Assembly: GCA_008932955.1 (NCBI GenBank)
Contig: WBXE01000174.1
Coordinates: 1-5,073 of the forward strand
Length of the DNA: 5,073 nucleotides
Source of the DNA: Verrucomicrobiota bacterium
Lineage (GTDB): Bacteria; Verrucomicrobiota; Verrucomicrobiia; Verrucomicrobiales; Akkermansiaceae
Direction of reading: 5' to 3'
Position 1 is the stretch's first letter. The number at the start of each line of letters is the position of its first letter. Positions 1-5,073 of this stretch are shown piece after piece. Below the pieces are notes generated by a model. That model searched no databases. It was not told the origin of the DNA and saw nothing but the letters and a program-made list of their open reading frames with translations. A program made the translations under genes and the position numbers.

Positions 1-147
1 CACCCCCATCCGGACAAGCCCAGTTTTTTTGAATAATCCTGCCACCATTTCGGCCGGCTGGGCCAATTCGAGGCCAACAAATTTCTCGATGCCAGGAGAC
101 CCCTCTAGTTTTAAGGAGCCACCGCATTTTTTAAGGAGCCGCCACAT
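1..147 (-). CDS. Possible partial ORF leaving the left edge (hypothetical)
   Basis: On the minus strand the frame is open from an ATG at 147-145 (just after a TAA at 153-151) to the window edge, 49 codons. The last ~35 codons read like a plausible protein (…GIEKFVGLELAQPAEMVAG…, then FKKTGLVRMGV), with ordinary mixed codons. The first part of the frame lies in the 20-bp tandem repeat, so the real start, if any, may be downstream of that ATG or supplied by the repeat. I do not recognise a family. It could be chance open reading in repeat-associated DNA. A competing short plus-strand frame across the same bases ends at position 36, so coding direction is not settled. Confidence 0.2.
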   Translation of the reverse strand, partial: MWRLLKKCGGSLKLEGSPGIEKFVGLELAQPAEMVAGLFKKTGLVRMGV

Positions 148-190
148 TTTTTAAGGAGCCACCACATTATTTAAGGAGCCACCACATTTT
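111..190 (+). repeat. 20-bp tandem repeat, four units
   Basis: Four head-to-tail units start at 111, 131, 151 and 171 with consensus TTAAGGAGCCACCACATTTT. Units differ by single bases (ACCGCA, GCCACA, ACCACA, and ATTAT at the end of unit 3). The fourth unit is also the left end of the 118-bp element that follows, so the array looks like tandem amplification of that element's terminus. There are no spacers between units, so this is not a CRISPR. Each unit carries AAGGAG, which resembles a ribosome binding site but is not followed by an open frame that I credit. Confidence 0.93.
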
Positions 191-288
191 TGTGGTGGTT
201 GCGGAAGGGGTGGCCCATGGGTACGCGCCGAAGGCTCGGTTAATGGTCTATCCTTCCGCACGACGACAGTAAGGTCGTCGCTCCCTAA
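171..288 (+). mobile_element. 118-bp MITE-like element with TIRs, copy A
   Basis: The element is bounded by imperfect 9-bp terminal inverted repeats, TTAAGGAGC (171-179) and GCTCCCTAA (280-288), 8 of 9 matching. Inside are three successive self-complementary arms: CCACCACA/TGTGGTGG (179-186 with 191-198, TTTT loop); GCGGAAGG/CCTTCCGC (201-208 with 252-259), enclosing a CCCATGGG palindrome at 214-221; and CGACGAC/GTCGTCG (261-267 with 274-280, 6-nt loop). Together with the paired ends this gives a cloverleaf-like fold. A second copy in reverse orientation lies at 1878-1995, and similarity continues a few bases past the TIR (172-295 against 1994-1871). It has no coding capacity, so any mobility would need a transposase in trans. 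No target-site duplication is evident. It could instead be a structured RNA or REP-type repeat. Confidence 0.75.
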
Positions 289-409
289 CGCGCCGCATCT
301 GAGCCAAGATGGTCAGAAGTAGCGACCCCGAGGCACAAAAACAGGTGACAGCCCTGGCGGCCTGTTCAAGAGTCGGCCTACGCTCCCCTTGCACCCTGCT
401 TGTCAGTCC

Positions 410-1678
410 ATGAACCCACCTGTCACTATCGCCATCGTCGGCGCCGGCAAACGCGGCCAGGCCTATGCCGCCTACGCCACCGCCCACCCCGAACAACTCA
501 AAGTCGTCGCCGTTGCCGAACCCCGCAGCTTGTTGCGCGAGCGCTTGGCCGCCGCCCACGGCCTCGCCCCCGACGCCTGCTTTCAGGATTGCGAGACGCT
601 CGCCGCCGCCGGCAAACTGGCTGATGCGGTGGCCATTTGCACGCAAGACCGGCTGCATCTGGCACCCGTCGAGTTGCTGGCACCGCTGGGCTATGCCATC
701 TTGCTGGAAAAACCGATGTCGCCGCTGCCCGCCGAGTGCGAGCAAATCATCGCCTGCATCCGCCGCCACGGCAATTTGTTCGCCGTGTGCCATGTGCTCC
801 TCTACACCGAACTGACAGCTAAGCTGCGCGCCATCCTCCGCTCCGGGGCCATCGGTGAGATCGTGAGTATCCAGCATCTCGAGCCGGTCGGCTGGTGGCA
901 CCAAGCCCATTCCTACGTGCGCGGCAATTGGAGCAATCAGGAGCGTGCCTCCAGCATGTTGCTGGCCAAATCCTGCCACGACATCGACTGGCTGCGCCAC
1001 ATCGTCAACGCGCATTGCACGAGCGTGGCGAGTTTCGGCTCACTGCGCCATTTCAAGGCCTCTGAAAAACCCGCCGGGGCTGCCGAACGTTGCTGGGATT
1101 GCCAGGTGGAGGCGGACTGTCCGTACTCCGCCAAGCGCATCTATCATAGTTATTTCGAGCGCGACCGCGTCGCCAATTACCTCAACGACGTGATCACCGG
1201 CGGCGTCAACACGCTCGCCGCCGTGGAAGACGCCCTGCGCCACGGCCCCTACGGCCGCTGTGTCTATGCCTGCGATAATGACGTGGTCGATCACCAAACC
1301 GTGATGCTGGAATTTGATGGACCGGTGACCGTCACCTTCACCATGACCGCCTTCACGCCCTCGCTCAGCCGTTGCACTCGCATCTTCGGCACCCGCGGCT
1401 ACATCGACACGGATTTTGTCACGATCAAAGTCTTTGATTTCCTAACGGAAAAGGAAACCCTCCACGACACCCGCAGCGGTGCCGATGCCGCCACCGCCGC
1501 TGCCGGCCACGGCGGCGGCGATTATTTCCTCATGCAGGCGTTTGTAAATGCCGTGGCCACCGGCGATTCCTCGGGCCTGTGGTCCGGCCCCGACGCCACC
1601 CTCGAGAGCCACCGCATCGTCTTCGCCGCCGAGCAAGCCCGCCTCGAAAAGCGCGTTGTCACCCTCGCGCCGCAGTGA
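410..1678 (+). CDS. Gfo/Idh/MocA family NAD(P)-dependent oxidoreductase
   Basis: This encodes a 422-residue, probably cytosolic dehydrogenase of the glucose-fructose oxidoreductase / inositol 2-dehydrogenase / MocA family, which oxidises or reduces a hydroxyl on a sugar, inositol or related substrate using NAD(P). The N-terminal Rossmann fold shows G11-A-G13-K-R-G16 right after the first beta strand. The family EKP motif, in which Lys is a conserved active-site residue, is E100-K101-P102. The C-terminal domain contains K187-S-C-H190-D191-I-D193, the usual catalytic His/Asp region, and ends with a typical WSGPDATLESHRIVFAAE helix (391-408). Residues 228-237 form a C-x2-C-x5-C cluster, also known in some members from environmental and gut bacteria. 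The ATG at 410 was chosen because the first strand begins at residue 5; a TTG at 389 would only add seven unlikely residues. No Shine-Dalgarno is visible. Substrate cannot be assigned. The gene lies between inverted copies of a 118-bp element and 397 bp from the next gene. Confidence 0.93.
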   Translation: MNPPVTIAIVGAGKRGQAYAAYATAHPEQLKVVAVAEPRSLLRERLAAAHGLAPDACFQDCETLAAAGKLADAVAICTQDRLHLAPVELLAPLGYAILLEKPMSPLPAECEQIIACIRRHGNLFAVCHVLLYTELTAKLRAILRSGAIGEIVSIQHLEPVGWWHQAHSYVRGNWSNQERASSMLLAKSCHDIDWLRHIVNAHCTSVASFGSLRHFKASEKPAGAAERCWDCQVEADCPYSAKRIYHSYFERDRVANYLNDVITGGVNTLAAVEDALRHGPYGRCVYACDNDVVDHQTVMLEFDGPVTVTFTMTAFTPSLSRCTRIFGTRGYIDTDFVTIKVFDFLTEKETLHDTRSGADAATAAAGHGGGDYFLMQAFVNAVATGDSSGLWSGPDATLESHRIVFAAEQARLEKRVVTLAPQ

Positions 1679-1795
1679 CCCGTGCTTGGCAGCCAGGGCT
1701 TCACCGCGGCCTCCAAGTGCCCGGCCCCAGCCCCTCTGCAGCCAGGCACTGGTGTAGCCCGCCAAGCAGATTGCACACTATTCGGATGCCCATTC

Positions 1796-1830
1796 GATTG
1801 ATGATTGCCGATTGTTGATTTTTGATTTTT
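1796..1830 (+). repeat. 7-bp AT-rich tandem repeat, five units
   Basis: Five consecutive heptamers begin at 1796, 1803, 1810, 1817 and 1824, each starting GATT: GATTGAT, GATTGCC, GATTGTT, GATTTTT, GATTTTT. The stretch is sharply more AT-rich than the surrounding DNA. Function unknown; slipped-strand expansion or a bent/unwinding-prone spacer are both possible. Confidence 0.8.
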
Positions 1831-1877
1831 GAAGTGACGGCAATTCCAGTTCGGATAATTTGGCCCGTTACGGAGCG

Positions 1878-1995
1878 TTATGGAGCGACGACTTTATTGT
1901 CGTCGTGCGGAAAGACTGGCCATCAAACAGAGCCTTCCGCACGTACCCATGGGCCGCCCTTCCGCTACCACCACAAGAATGTGGTGGCTCCTTAG
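1878..1995 (-). mobile_element. 118-bp MITE-like element with TIRs, copy B (inverted)
   Basis: This is the reverse complement of the element at 171-288, same length, with roughly 85% identity by eye and a few one-base indels. Its ends on the plus strand are TTATGGAGC (1878-1886) and GCTCCTTAG (1987-1995). All three arms are kept: CGACGAC/GTCGTCG (1886-1892 with 1899-1905), GCGGAAAG/CCTTCCGC (1907-1914 with 1958-1965, one A·C mismatch that is a G·U pair on the opposite strand), and CCACCACA/TGTGGTGG (1968-1975 with 1980-1987). Loops differ from copy A (TTTATT against the complement of AGTAAG; AGAA against TTTT in opposite sense), while most stem bases are unchanged. The 20-bp tandem array of copy A is absent here. 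Confidence 0.75.
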
Positions 1996-2075
1996 TCCGA
2001 GTTACTCCAGGTGCCACACTCGCGCACTTTCGGGATTGGAGGATTGGCAAAGCATGCTAGAACAATGCCACCACC

Positions 2076-4781
2076 TTGCCCGACGCCATCGACATTCAGA
2101 CCTTTCTCGGCGGCTGCCGCTGGCAGCAGCGCTTCGACGACGACATTCTCGCCGCCGCAACACCGCTGCTGTCCAAGGTCCGGGACTTGCGCCTCGAAAC
2201 GCTCGGTGAGGGCACGTTCTCCTTGTTAGGATCGGTGGCGGCTTTCGATACCGAGGTCAGCATCTGGCAAAGCGGTGGCACCTGGGATTTTGAAACAACC
2301 TGTGCCTGCGAGATCGGCGGCTATTGCCCGCATGCCGCAGCTTTGCTTCTGAAAACGGAAAAACAACGCGACCCGCAGCGTCTGCTTGGCCACAGTGTGG
2401 CTGCGGCAGTGGCTGCGGCTTTGCCGGCCGCTCGCGAGGCATTCGTGGACCCGTCGCCCGACCGGCCATGGCTCGCGCCCGAGCCGCGCTTCGAGTTGCA
2501 CGTCACCCGCGAGCCGACCGACCGCACGACGCGCTTGTTGATGCAATCCCTGGGCCTGCCAGCACCCGACCAATGGATTTTCGCGGCGGCAGTGGTCAAC
2601 TACGACGGCCATCGTAGCCCGTTGCGTGGCGCCGCGCCCGAGTGGCAGAGCACGGTGGTGCAACCTGACGGCCAGACGGCGATCCTCAAACACGCTGCGG
2701 GCGCGGAAAACGCCGCCGCCCAACAACTCCGCGATACCGGCCTGTCATCCCTGCAAGCCAATTCCGCCTGGCGCTTCCTGCTCAATCTCAAGTCGCGGGA
2801 AACCACGTCTAACACCGGCCCTGACCGCTGGTTTCCCGATCCCGGCCGCGTGCCTATCGACGAGTTCTGGTTCCAATTCCGCGGGGAAATGGTCGCACGG
2901 CTGGAAGCCCTCGGCTGGTCTGTGACTATCGCTGATAACGTCGGCCACTGCGTCATCGATGCCGATCCATCAAAGTGGGACAGCGCGCTCGAACCCGCCC
3001 AGGGTGGCTGGTTCAGCCTGTCGGTGGGCTTCGAGGTGGCGGGCGAGCGCCATGACCTATTACCCATCTTGGCAGGTTTGTTGGAAAGTGATTTCCTCGA
3101 GGAGACGCTGGACCGTCCTAACAACGGCCACGTGTATGCCCCGTTGCCCAACGGCGACGCGCTGCGCCTGCCGGTGGGCCGGGTGCGCATCATCCTCCAA
3201 CACCTCGCCGCCTTGCTCGATCCGAAGTTTCCCGAGCGCGCCCGCCTCCACGCACTGGACGCCGCCTCGCTCGCCGGATTGGACGGCTTGGGACTCACTC
3301 CGCCGCCGGACTTGACCGAGCTAGCAGCAAAGTTGCGGGACTTCTCCGGGATCGATCCGCTGCCGCTGCCGGCCGGAGTTCACGCGACGTTGCGCGACTA
3401 TCAACTCAGCGGTTTTCACTGGATGCAATTCCTCGCCCGCCACGGGCTTCACGGAATTCTAGCCGACGATATGGGCCTCGGCAAAACCTTGCAAACCCTC
3501 GCCCATATCCTAGCGGAAAAGGCCGCGGGTCACTCGGCCGGCAAACCCGTGCTGGTGGTCGCTCCCACCTCGGTGGTGCCTAACTGGCGCGCTGAGGCGA
3601 TTAAGTTCACGCCCAGCCTGCGCGTGCTGGTCCTCAATGGCGCGGATCGCAAAAAATACTTCCGCTCGATCCCGCACGCAGATTTGGTTCTAACATCCTT
3701 CGCGTTGCTGCAGCGCGATATCGACAAACTCCGCGGCGTGCCGTTCCACTTGGTGGTGCTCGACGAGGCGCAAAATATCAAGAACCCGCGCGCCAAAGTC
3801 GCACAAGCCGCCTGCCAACTCGATGCCCGCCACCGCCTCTGTCTATCGGGCACGCCGATCGAGAACCACCTCGGCGAGTTGTGGAGCTTGCTGCGGTTTT
3901 TGATTCCGGGGTTTCTCGGCAGCGAGGAGGCATTTAATACGCGCTTCCGCAAACCGATCGAAAAAGACGGCGACGTCGAGCGCAACGAAGTGCTCAAGCG
4001 CCGGGTGGCACCGTTGATTCTGCGCCGGACCAAGGACCAGGTAGCTAAGGAATTGCCGCCGAAAACCGAGTTGGTCCACCTCATCGAATTGCACACCGCG
4101 CAAAAAGACCTCTACGAAACCGTGCGCGCCACCATGGATAAGCGCGTGCGCCAGGCGATCGAAGCCCGCGGCCTGGGCCAATCACAGATCGTTTTCCTCG
4201 ATGCCTTGCTCAAACTCCGCCAGATTTGCTGCGACCCGCGCCTGCTGCCCAACGATTTCTCTAACCATGTTCGCGAGTCCGCCAAACTGGATTTCCTAAC
4301 TGATCTGCTGGAGCTGCTCATTGAGGAAGGCCGCCGCGTCCTGCTGTTCTCGCAATTCACCAGCATGCTCACACTCATCGAGGAGCATCTCATCGCCGCC
4401 CGCATCCCCTATCTAAAACTCACCGGCTCGTCCAAGGACCGCGGCAAATTGGTCGAGGATTTCCAGACCGGTCGCATCCCGCTGTTTCTCATTTCCCTGA
4501 AGGCCGGCGGTACCGGCCTCAATCTAACCGCTGCTGACACCGTCATCCACTACGACCCGTGGTGGAACCCGGCCGCCGAGGCGCAAGCGACCGACCGCGC
4601 CTATCGGATCGGCCAGGACAAGCCGGTGTTTGTCCACAAGCTATTATGCCAGGACACCGTCGAGGAGCGCATCCATAAACTCCAACAGGAAAAGGGCAAA
4701 CTCGCCGCCGGCATCCTCGCCGGCACCGAGCTGGCCGCCACCCTCGACCCCGCCACCGTGCGGGCCTTGCTCGACCCGTAG
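2076..4781 (+). CDS. SWIM zinc-finger SNF2-family DEAD/DEAH-box ATPase/helicase
   Basis: A 901-residue bacterial SNF2 (Swi2/Snf2, superfamily 2) protein, expected to translocate on double-stranded DNA and remodel protein-DNA or transcription complexes using ATP; its specific role is unknown. Domains in order: an N-terminal SWIM zinc finger C76-x-C78-x5-C84-x-H86, likely for nucleic acid or protein binding; a middle region (~130-430) matching in position the bacterial SNF2-associated region; then the helicase core. Core motifs are Q-like LRDYQ (439-443), Walker A DDMGLGKT (464-471), APTSVVPNW (496-504), DEAQ (563-566), SGTPIEN (591-597), VLLFSQF (755-761), LKAGGTGLNL (808-817) and QATDRAYRIGQ (837-847). 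All look intact. The frame is open only from 2061 (TAG at 2058-2060) and has no in-frame ATG until residue 156, so TTG at 2076 is the best start; no Shine-Dalgarno is properly placed. An ATG at 2065 is out of frame. The length is usual for the family. Confidence 0.95.
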   Translation: MPDAIDIQTFLGGCRWQQRFDDDILAAATPLLSKVRDLRLETLGEGTFSLLGSVAAFDTEVSIWQSGGTWDFETTCACEIGGYCPHAAALLLKTEKQRDPQRLLGHSVAAAVAAALPAAREAFVDPSPDRPWLAPEPRFELHVTREPTDRTTRLLMQSLGLPAPDQWIFAAAVVNYDGHRSPLRGAAPEWQSTVVQPDGQTAILKHAAGAENAAAQQLRDTGLSSLQANSAWRFLLNLKSRETTSNTGPDRWFPDPGRVPIDEFWFQFRGEMVARLEALGWSVTIADNVGHCVIDADPSKWDSALEPAQGGWFSLSVGFEVAGERHDLLPILAGLLESDFLEETLDRPNNGHVYAPLPNGDALRLPVGRVRIILQHLAALLDPKFPERARLHALDAASLAGLDGLGLTPPPDLTELAAKLRDFSGIDPLPLPAGVHATLRDYQLSGFHWMQFLARHGLHGILADDMGLGKTLQTLAHILAEKAAGHSAGKPVLVVAPTSVVPNWRAEAIKFTPSLRVLVLNGADRKKYFRSIPHADLVLTSFALLQRDIDKLRGVPFHLVVLDEAQNIKNPRAKVAQAACQLDARHRLCLSGTPIENHLGELWSLLRFLIPGFLGSEEAFNTRFRKPIEKDGDVERNEVLKRRVAPLILRRTKDQVAKELPPKTELVHLIELHTAQKDLYETVRATMDKRVRQAIEARGLGQSQIVFLDALLKLRQICCDPRLLPNDFSNHVRESAKLDFLTDLLELLIEEGRRVLLFSQFTSMLTLIEEHLIAARIPYLKLTGSSKDRGKLVEDFQTGRIPLFLISLKAGGTGLNLTAADTVIHYDPWWNPAAEAQATDRAYRIGQDKPVFVHKLLCQDTVEERIHKLQQEKGKLAAGILAGTELAATLDPATVRALLDP

Positions 4782-4840
4782 CCTCAAGGAGAGGTGCCAG
4801 CCCCACCATCGGCGCCCATGCTGTTTTTCCCGAGGCGTGC

Positions 4841-4889
4841 CAGGAGTGCGGGGGCTTGCCCCCGCCGGGTCGGGGCGGGCTTGCCCGCC
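4841..4889 (+). repeat. Two-hairpin palindromic unit 1 (GCTTGC-centred)
   Basis: CAGGAGTGCGG leads into hairpin one, GCGGGGGC-TT-GCCCCCGC (4848-4855 with 4858-4865), then an 8-base spacer and hairpin two, GGCGGGC-TT-GCCCGCC (4874-4880 with 4883-4889). Both stems are perfect. Bases 4843-4889 recur exactly at 5027-5073. The arrangement resembles REP/BIME palindrome pairs. Lying 60 bases after the helicase stop codon, it might also act as a transcription stop or mRNA 3' stabiliser, although no T-tract follows. Confidence 0.85.
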
Positions 4890-4949
4890 GTGGAGCGGAG
4901 CCGTGCAAGAGCTGCCGATGTCACAGCAGCATGGGCGATGGCCGACACG

Positions 4950-4997
4950 CGCCAGCAAGCTGGCTTGGTTAGGCGGTGGCAAGCCACCGCACTCCTG
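4950..4997 (-). repeat. Two-hairpin palindromic unit 2, inverted
   Basis: Read on the minus strand this begins CAGGAGTGCGG (4997-4987) like unit 1. It has hairpin one GCGGTGGC-AA-GCCACCGC (plus-strand 4973-4980 with 4983-4990), then a spacer, then hairpin two GCCAGC-AA-GCTGGC (4951-4956 with 4959-4964). The leader and the GCTTGC centre match unit 1, while several stem bases differ in paired fashion. Confidence 0.8.
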
Positions 4998-5001
4998 AGC
5001 A

Positions 5002-5022
5002 GACACTCGCCAGCAAGCTGCC
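5002..5022 (-). repeat. Partial palindromic unit (GCAAGC-centred)
   Basis: GACACTCGCCAGCAAGCTGC at 5002-5021 matches GACACGCGCCAGCAAGCTGG at 4944-4963 in 18 of 20 positions. Its stem is reduced to CAGC-AA-GCTG (5011-5014 with 5017-5020) by a mismatch on the outer side. It appears to be the hairpin-two half of another inverted unit. Confidence 0.65.
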
Positions 5023-5026
5023 GCGC

Positions 5027-5073
5027 GGAGTGCGGGGGCTTGCCCCCGCCGGGTCGGGGCGGGCTTGCCCGCC
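5027..5073 (+). repeat. Two-hairpin palindromic unit 3, cut by window edge
   Basis: An exact 47-bp direct repeat of 4843-4889, 184 bases downstream, carrying both hairpins (5032-5039 with 5042-5049; 5058-5064 with 5067-5073). The copy reaches the last base of the window, so the true length of the identity is unknown. Confidence 0.88.

Larger units (their letters stand above)
1..409. other. Upstream intergenic region, repeat-rich
   Basis: No convincing complete gene is seen. The first ~110 bases are unassigned apart from a weak minus-strand open frame leaving the left edge. They are followed by a 20-bp tandem array and a 118-bp inverted-repeat-bounded element. Positions 289-409 form the leader of the oxidoreductase gene and show no clear promoter or Shine-Dalgarno sequence. 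A plus-strand frame ending at TAA 34-36 could equally be the tail of a gene to the left, but it is only 11 codons long. Confidence 0.6.
1679..2075. other. Intergenic region between the two genes
   Basis: No credible gene. It holds a GC-rich stretch (1679-1795) with a 9-bp direct repeat GCAGCCAGG (1689-1697, 1738-1746), an AT-rich 7-bp tandem repeat (1796-1830), the inverted copy of the 118-bp element (1878-1995), and an 80-bp leader before the helicase gene. A GGAGG at 2038-2042 is too far (33 bases) from the proposed start to serve as its ribosome binding site. No strong intrinsic terminator follows the oxidoreductase gene. Confidence 0.6.

Noticed and set aside
111..190. CRISPR array
   Set aside because: The units are contiguous with no spacers, only 20 bp, and derive from the end of the adjacent element.
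340..366. AACAGG/CCTGTT stem in the oxidoreductase leader
   Set aside because: Six pairs around a 15-base loop with no T-tract and no match to a known riboswitch; insufficient evidence of a regulatory element.
389..409. Upstream TTG start for the oxidoreductase
   Set aside because: It adds seven residues before an already correctly placed ATG just ahead of the first Rossmann strand, and has no ribosome binding site.
248..1015. 255-residue minus-strand open frame
   Set aside because: It lies antisense to the oxidoreductase, is rich in low-complexity Gly/Ala/Gln as expected of a shadow frame, and its end reads through the 118-bp repeat.
1684..1767. GCTTGGC/GCCAAGC inverted repeat after the oxidoreductase
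   Set aside because: Only 7 bp with a 70-base loop and no T-tract; likely chance in GC-rich DNA.
1860..2060. Short open frames across the second 118-bp element
   Set aside because: They are encoded almost wholly by the repeat; the corresponding strand of copy A yields a different, disrupted reading, so conserved coding is not supported.
2044..2066. TTGGCA with downstream AT-rich hexamers as a promoter for the helicase gene
   Set aside because: The spacing to any -10-like hexamer is far too short, and it would sit almost on the start codon.
4793..4828. Intrinsic terminator after the helicase gene
   Set aside because: The stem GGTGCC/GGCGCC needs a G·T pair and the run of five T lies 7 bases after it, so the signal is weak.

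Overview
The window is GC-rich, with two long plus-strand genes separated by intergenic DNA packed with short repeats. Several things suggest an environmental bacterium of the Verrucomicrobia/Planctomycetes type: a Gfo/Idh/MocA oxidoreductase of the 'AKSCHD' kind, a SWIM-containing SNF2 helicase, a lack of Shine-Dalgarno sequences before the genes, and many dispersed palindromic repeats. This placement rests on gene flavour and repeat style, not on a marker gene, and is tentative.

Layout. Positions 1-409 hold no convincing complete gene. A weak open frame runs off the left edge on the minus strand (147-1). A 20-bp tandem array (111-190) then runs directly into a 118-bp element with terminal inverted repeats (171-288). 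Positions 410-1678 encode a complete Gfo/Idh/MocA-family NAD(P)-dependent oxidoreductase of 422 residues. The 397-bp gap 1679-2075 contains a 7-bp tandem repeat (1796-1830) and a second, inverted copy of the 118-bp element (1878-1995). Positions 2076-4781 encode a complete 901-residue SWIM/SNF2 ATPase with a probable TTG start. From 4841 to the right edge lies a cluster of palindromes centred on GCTTGC/GCAAGC, arranged as two-hairpin units in both orientations.

The two genes have no evident functional link: one looks metabolic (sugar, inositol or related substrate, not determinable here), the other acts on DNA-protein complexes. The gap with an inserted repeat argues against a tight operon. 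No phage, defence cassette, CRISPR array, tRNA or rRNA was seen. The most notable content is the repeat biology: a MITE-like element that can fold into a three-armed structure, flanks the oxidoreductase gene in opposite orientations, and has its left 20 bp amplified in tandem beside one copy; and a separate REP/BIME-like palindrome family with compensatory stem changes.
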